9,022 nt of DNA from Candidatus Omnitrophota bacterium (GTDB lineage: Bacteria; Omnitrophota; Gorgyraeia; 2-01-FULL-45-10): NCBI GenBank assembly GCA_026387165.1, contig JAPLMG010000299.1, positions 1 through 9,022 of the forward strand, written 5' to 3'. Below, one piece after another: positions 5,354 through 9,022 of this stretch. The translations under genes were made by a program, and so were the position numbers. Under the pieces are notes generated by a model. That model searched no databases. It saw only the letters and a list, made by a program, of their open reading frames with translations, and had not been told where the DNA came from. The stretch's first letter is position 1; each line of letters starts with the position of its first letter.

Positions 5354-5701
5354 TCATTTCTTTTTGCCTGCTTTTGCCACAAACCGCATTCTTAGATCAT
5401 AAAGGATGGAGCCCATGGCTTCATCCTCATCTTTTGACAGATTGTTCTTTGTCTTCTCCTTCAGCATCTCGAGCGTATCGATCAATATCTTCGCGTGCTG
5501 CAGGTTCGGCTCTTTCTTATGGGTCACCGGGTTTTCCAGGTCGCCGAGCGCCATCACGGCCTCCATCATAAGGCCCGTTATGAAGAGTCCGAAACTTACC
5601 TCTACGGGAGGCTCGCCATTCTCAGCCTCTACCTTATCTTTCTCCTCACCGACAGCGTCTTTCCACGACTCATCTACGTGTTTTTTTATCTCATCGCTCA
5701 T
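5354..5701 (-). CDS. DUF1844 domain protein
   Basis: A 115-residue soluble, acidic protein of unknown function. The first 33 residues are charged and probably flexible. The DUF1844 core (about 34-110) reads VEVSFGLFITGLMMEAVMAL, then a short loop, then HAKILIDTLEMLKEKTKNNL (69-88) with the family hallmark of an IDTL-ML--KT-NL helix, then YDLRMRFV (101-108). The C-terminus is lysine-rich. The ATG at 5701 is preferred because GAGG lies six bases upstream; the GTG two codons earlier would sit on top of that site. The gene is followed after 10 bases by rmuC, whose ribosome binding site overlaps the stop codon of this one. The family is widespread, often near housekeeping genes, with no established activity. 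Confidence 0.88.
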   Translation of the reverse strand: MSDEIKKHVDESWKDAVGEEKDKVEAENGEPPVEVSFGLFITGLMMEAVMALGDLENPVTHKKEPNLQHAKILIDTLEMLKEKTKNNLSKDEDEAMGSILYDLRMRFVAKAGKKK

Positions 5702-5725
5702 CTTCACCCTCAGTTCTTATGCGCC

Positions 5726-5765
5726 ATCAACTACTAACTATGAACTATCAACTATGAACTAATCA
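5726..5765. repeat. Short tandem repeat of ACTATGAACTATCA units
   Basis: A 14-base unit at 5737-5750 is repeated at 5751-5765 with one extra A. A partial copy (ATCAACTACTA, 5726-5736) precedes them. The array fills most of the 57-base spacer between the patatin and DUF1844 genes and includes the present patatin stop codon (5759-5761). No spacers of CRISPR type are present. Confidence 0.7.
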
Positions 5766-6616
5766 GTCCCGCCATTCTTCCTGTCCCGCCATTCTTCCTG
5801 CTCTGCCATCTTAAGCGACGGGAAATTATATACACTCAACATTCTCTTTATCTGGCCTGCCTTTACTTGCGCCGCCTTCTCTCCCTTGGCTATCGCCTCC
5901 CTCGATTTACCGAACGCCACCTGGTCAATATTGTGGCCAAGATCCACCTTTATCATAACGTCCGAAATGCGGGCCTGATAACGATTCAGTTCTTCGCCCA
6001 TTATCTGGAATGACTGTAACAGCATCTGGAATATATTATCTATTTTCCCCTCTTTTACGCAGAAGCCCACATCCACTGCCACCATATAGCCGGGATCTAT
6101 GGACCTGGCTATTCTCGTGGGGACGCTGTTCTTTATTCCGCCGTCGACGAGGAGCCTTCCGTCTATCCTCACGGGATTGAATATGCCCGGCCATGAGCAG
6201 CTGGCGCATAACACCTTTTGCAGGTCCCCCTTTTGGAATACGACCCTTTCGTTCTTCTCTATGTCGGTCGTGACTACTGCGAGCGGTATCCTGCATTGTT
6301 CGAAGCTCTTATTTTCGGTCATCTGGGCTACCACCTTCGCCAGTTTTTTACCGGCCAACAGCCCCATCCTCGGAAGGGTGGGGTCGAATATGGTCTTCCA
6401 ACTAAATTTATGCGCTATCTCTTCCATCTTCTTTAACGGCATGCCGGCGGAGTAAGTCGCGCCTATTAAAGCTCCCATAGAGGTTCCCACAATTCTGTGT
6501 ATAGGTATCTTCTCTTTCTCCAGCACTTTTAATACTCCGATATGCGCAAGACCGCGCGCCGAACCTCCGCCCAGGACAAGGACAACGCTTCTCTTTTTTT
6601 TCAGGAACCCCAGCAT
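5759..6616 (-). CDS. Patatin-like phospholipase (RssA/YlbK type)
   Basis: A 285-residue serine lipid acyl hydrolase of the patatin family. It shows the glycine-rich oxyanion loop LGGGSARGLAHIGVL (15-29), the nucleophile motif GTSMG (44-48, S46) and the catalytic dyad aspartate in VDGG (157-160, D158). All catalytic elements are intact. The length fits the small bacterial RssA-type proteins, which lack a beta-barrel, so a cytoplasmic or inner-membrane-associated role is inferred; no signal peptide is seen. The ATG at 6616 has AAGGAG ten bases upstream, whereas the TTG at 6625 lies too close to that site. The last seven residues (RKNGGTD) result from a 17-base tandem duplication in the gene. 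The gene follows the MEMO gene by 19 bases in one likely operon. The substrate is unknown. Confidence 0.93.
   Translation of the reverse strand: MLGFLKKKRSVVLVLGGGSARGLAHIGVLKVLEKEKIPIHRIVGTSMGALIGATYSAGMPLKKMEEIAHKFSWKTIFDPTLPRMGLLAGKKLAKVVAQMTENKSFEQCRIPLAVVTTDIEKNERVVFQKGDLQKVLCASCSWPGIFNPVRIDGRLLVDGGIKNSVPTRIARSIDPGYMVAVDVGFCVKEGKIDNIFQMLLQSFQIMGEELNRYQARISDVMIKVDLGHNIDQVAFGKSREAIAKGEKAAQVKAGQIKRMLSVYNFPSLKMAEQEEWRDRKNGGTD
5767..5800. repeat. Exact 17-base tandem duplication in the patatin gene end
   Basis: TCCCGCCATTCTTCCTG occurs at 5767-5783 and again at 5784-5800 with no mismatch. The unit length is not a multiple of three. On the coding strand the first copy reads QEEWRD and the second is read in a shifted frame as RKNGGT. 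With a single copy the frame would meet TGA directly after QEEWRD. Confidence 0.95.
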
Positions 6617-6635
6617 AGGTATCAATCTCCTTCTC

Positions 6636-7448
6636 TTATTCTATCACTATTCCCGCGTAACCTACGACAGACGAATAGTCTCCCGACGCGTCACCGCTCG
6701 TCTGGTATTTTATCAGCAAGGCTCTCTTGGCCCCTAGCGATTTTGCCGCGGCTATCATTATCGCGGCAGGCGCATAGCCGCACATCGAGATATCAAACTG
6801 GCGAACGCGCTCCACGAGAGCCTCTTCGTCGAGCTTCAGAATGGCATCGATCGCCCTGGAATCTTTCACCTGGGCCGAGTTTTGAGATTCATAATGCGTC
6901 ATATCGCTCGAAGCGATTATGGTAACATCTCGCTCGAGCTTTAATTCCTTGATAGATTTAGCGATAGCCTGCCCTATCTTCCTGTATTGTTCGATATCCC
7001 CTTGCGATATCACTATCGGAACTATCGTAAAGTTTTCCTGTAATATCTGCAATATAGGCAGCTGGACTTCTATGGAATGTTCCTGTATATGCGCGAATTC
7101 GTCCTTAGTTATCTCCGGACAATTTTTCAGTATCTTTTCAGCCAGGGCCTTATTAATAGCCACATTGCCTAACGGTGTAGCCCATAAATCACTCGTAGAT
7201 AAGCCAAAAGGCGAACCAAGCCCGGTGTGGTTGGGGCCCATGATAACATATATGGGCTTCGGTTTTATAGAGGACAGGGTTGCCCCCGCTACGGAACCCG
7301 AATAGGCGTATCCGGCGTGCGGTGAAATTACGCCTATGGCGTCAATTTTTTTTTCGGCAGATGCCGGGATGAGCTTCTCTACTTCTTTGACGAGAGACTC
7401 TTTTGATCCCGAATAGAATTGACCCGCCACCGCAGGATTACGTATCAC
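6636..7448 (-). CDS. amrB: AmmeMemoRadiSam system protein B (MEMO family)
   Basis: A 270-residue homologue of human MEMO1, related in fold to class III extradiol dioxygenases. Its bacterial biochemical role is not established. The N-terminus IRNPAVAGQFY (2-12) is the family start. ISPHAGYAYSG (41-51), GPNHTG (71-76), QEHSIEVQLP (122-131), SSDMTH (180-185) and MCGYAPA (222-228) are diagnostic. H44, H74 and C223 correspond to the residues reported as metal ligands in human MEMO1, and H185 is also conserved, so metal binding is likely. I chose the GTG at 7448 because GGAG lies eight bases upstream. The resulting gene starts five bases after the M16 stop instead of overlapping it by 31 bases as the ATG at 7484 would. 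The usual partners, AMMECR1 and a radical SAM protein, are absent from this window. The family is certain; the symbol is tentative. Confidence 0.93.
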   Translation of the reverse strand: MIRNPAVAGQFYSGSKESLVKEVEKLIPASAEKKIDAIGVISPHAGYAYSGSVAGATLSSIKPKPIYVIMGPNHTGLGSPFGLSTSDLWATPLGNVAINKALAEKILKNCPEITKDEFAHIQEHSIEVQLPILQILQENFTIVPIVISQGDIEQYRKIGQAIAKSIKELKLERDVTIIASSDMTHYESQNSAQVKDSRAIDAILKLDEEALVERVRQFDISMCGYAPAAIMIAAAKSLGAKRALLIKYQTSGDASGDYSSVVGYAGIVIE

Positions 7449-7453
7449 AGGCC

Positions 7454-9022
7454 TTACTCCGGTTGAATAACGACTTCCGCGCATGAATTCATATCGAGAT
7501 ACTTATTGGCAACCCTTATTATATCATACTTTGTGACTTTATTGGTTTCGCTTTCAAATTTGTATAGATTATCGTATCCCAGGCCGTACAGTTCGTCGAG
7601 TGCCGCTTGAAAAGAGTTGGCCGCGTTGGTCTCCATGAGCACGCCTTGAGAGCAAATCAACTCCTTCTTCGCCGCGTCCAGTTCATCTTCTGTAATAAGG
7701 CCCTGTTTTATTGCCGATATCTCATTGAGGAGCAGCTTCTTAGCTTCGCTGAGCTTATCTATGGTCGTGGCCGCGTAAAATAAGATAAATCCCGTGTCGA
7801 GGCCCAGCTTCTGCACAGAGCCCGTCGTGTAAACAAGCGCGGACTTTTCACGCAGCGCCGTGAACAGCCTGCCGGATCTTCCGGATAATAGGCCGCTCAA
7901 TACATTAAGAGGATATCTGTCCGGGCTATTCATAGCAACCGTCCTGAATCCCAACATAAGCAGGGCCTGCTCTCTATCCATTTTGACAGTAAGGCTGCCG
8001 GGCGATCCTGCCGCCGGCACGTTCTTTAAAGGCTTGATCAGGTCCCTTCTTTGAACGTCCTTGAATAGCGCCTCCACTTTCTTAAATATCTTTTCCGGCT
8101 CAATGTCTCCGGAGATCGCTATGACCGTATTGTTCGGGATGCAGCGGGACTGGTAAAATCCTATTAAATCATCTCTGTTGATGGCCCTAACGGACTCTTC
8201 CTCTCCGGTATCGCGCAAGCCGTAGGGATGGTCCTTAAAGAGCATTCTTCTTAAGGCCAGTACCGCTCTTTCGAATATGTCATCATCCTCATCTTTTATC
8301 GCTGCCACGGATAAGATCTTCTCTTTAGCCAGCTCATCCTGGGCGAATACCGAATCTGTTGTGATATCCTTTATCAATTCAAGCGCCAGGTCAATGTCGT
8401 CTTTCAGCGCGGTCAGATCCAGTCCAAAGCTGTTAAAGCCGCTGAAAGAGCTTATCCTTCCGCCGCGGTTTTCTATCGCGCTCATGATCTCGGATTCTTT
8501 TCTGCTCTTTGTGCCATCCAATAACATCTTTGCCGTGAGGCTCGATATCCCGTTATTATCTTTGTTTTCGACAATAAGGCCCCCGGAAAAAGCGGCTGTG
8601 ATCGATACCGCGGGAACCTTGGCGTTTACCCTCGTGAGCAATATCAGGCCGTTTGCGAGCGTGCGTTTCTCGAACTTCTCCTCTGTGCGGGCCTTTGGCA
8701 CTGATACGCTTGGCAATGTTTCGCTGTCTTTCGGGACAAGCGATACCTCCGTCAGATTATCTTCATCCAGATATTGAGAAGACGCTCTTCTTATATCGAA
8801 CTTCGAAACCTTATTTACGCCTTCTACGTAGCGGGCGTAGAAATCGCTGTTCCCGGCTATTGCTTCACCCTCGCTCAGATCCTCGGCCTGGTACTCTATG
8901 GTCTCGTGAGATAGTACATGATCGCCTATCACCATGCGTTTTGCGCCTTCAAGCTCGTTATCAGAAACATCTCCGTCCTTTAACTTTTTGATCTCAACCA
9001 AAATATCTTTTTTAGCGGCCCC
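7454..9022 (-). CDS. M16 family zinc metallopeptidase, fused type, C-terminal part
   Basis: The frame is open to the right edge, so the gene is partial; 522 residues are visible. Residues 1-97 are the end of an M16 domain. A linker (about 98-115) leads to another M16 N-type domain (about 116-320) and a final M16 C-type domain (about 330-522). The two C-type ends match: VSKFDIRRASSQYLDEDNL (72-90) and VTKYDIIRVANKYLDMNSC (496-514). In the visible N-type domain the zinc motif HXXEH is replaced by SLTAK (161-165), so this half cannot bind zinc. R391 and Y398 of the conserved substrate-binding R/Y pair remain (LREKSALVY). Fused or paired M16 enzymes usually combine one active and one inactive half, so an active HXXEH is expected upstream outside the window. 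A periplasmic location is likely for this type but no signal peptide is visible. The MEMO gene follows at once. Confidence 0.92.
   Translation of the reverse strand, partial: GAAKKDILVEIKKLKDGDVSDNELEGAKRMVIGDHVLSHETIEYQAEDLSEGEAIAGNSDFYARYVEGVNKVSKFDIRRASSQYLDEDNLTEVSLVPKDSETLPSVSVPKARTEEKFEKRTLANGLILLTRVNAKVPAVSITAAFSGGLIVENKDNNGISSLTAKMLLDGTKSRKESEIMSAIENRGGRISSFSGFNSFGLDLTALKDDIDLALELIKDITTDSVFAQDELAKEKILSVAAIKDEDDDIFERAVLALRRMLFKDHPYGLRDTGEEESVRAINRDDLIGFYQSRCIPNNTVIAISGDIEPEKIFKKVEALFKDVQRRDLIKPLKNVPAAGSPGSLTVKMDREQALLMLGFRTVAMNSPDRYPLNVLSGLLSGRSGRLFTALREKSALVYTTGSVQKLGLDTGFILFYAATTIDKLSEAKKLLLNEISAIKQGLITEDELDAAKKELICSQGVLMETNAANSFQAALDELYGLGYDNLYKFESETNKVTKYDIIRVANKYLDMNSCAEVVIQPE

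Noticed and set aside
5406..5762. Plus-strand frame of 118 codons, serine-rich
   Set aside because: It is a shadow of the DUF1844 gene and runs into the tandem repeat; composition reflects antisense codon use.
7449..7484. Extending the MEMO gene to the ATG at 7484
   Set aside because: That start overlaps the M16 gene by 31 bases, lacks a good ribosome binding site and adds 12 residues before the family-typical N-terminus.

Overview
All genes in this window lie on the minus strand, so the biological reading order runs from high to low coordinates. Base composition is moderate and the coding regions are closely packed. The gene set is bacterial housekeeping: fatty-acid synthesis, the shikimate pathway, peptidases and envelope functions. 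No transposase, phage gene, tRNA, rRNA or CRISPR array was seen. The source looks like an uncultured Gram-negative-type bacterium. The repeat style and gene order made me think of Candidatus Omnitrophota, but that is a low-confidence impression.

Layout in transcription order. Block 1 (9022 to 4201) has the C-terminal part of a multidomain M16 metallopeptidase whose last half has lost its catalytic motif, then an AmmeMemoRadiSam protein B (MEMO family), a patatin-like phospholipase, a DUF1844 protein and an RmuC-type protein. Block 2 (4036 to 2903) has a lysylphosphatidylglycerol-synthetase-type membrane protein directly abutting a 54-residue Trm112-like zinc protein. Block 3 (2526 to 1) has type II 3-dehydroquinate dehydratase (aroQ), an M24 Xaa-Pro peptidase overlapping it by 4 bases, the biotin carrier protein accB and the start of biotin carboxylase accC. 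Block 3 resembles the common order aroQ-pepP-efp-accB-accC, but efp is missing and its place holds a 76-base palindrome.

The non-coding DNA is the most unusual part. Two copies of a hairpin with a symmetric GAA/GAA internal loop lie at 394-438 and 4111-4154, and they differ by a compensated base pair. Two palindromic REP-like units at 2609-2701 also differ by a compensated pair. A structure at 2816-2896 between blocks 2 and 3 has two mutually exclusive GC stems and a tiny ORF with a good ribosome binding site, so it resembles an attenuator. A 17-base tandem duplication at 5767-5800 has changed the reading frame at the end of the patatin gene and added seven residues. Several starts differ from the longest ORF because a clear ribosome binding site favours an internal codon (accB, MEMO, patatin, DUF1844, rmuC); aroQ was shortened on family length instead, and its start stays open.
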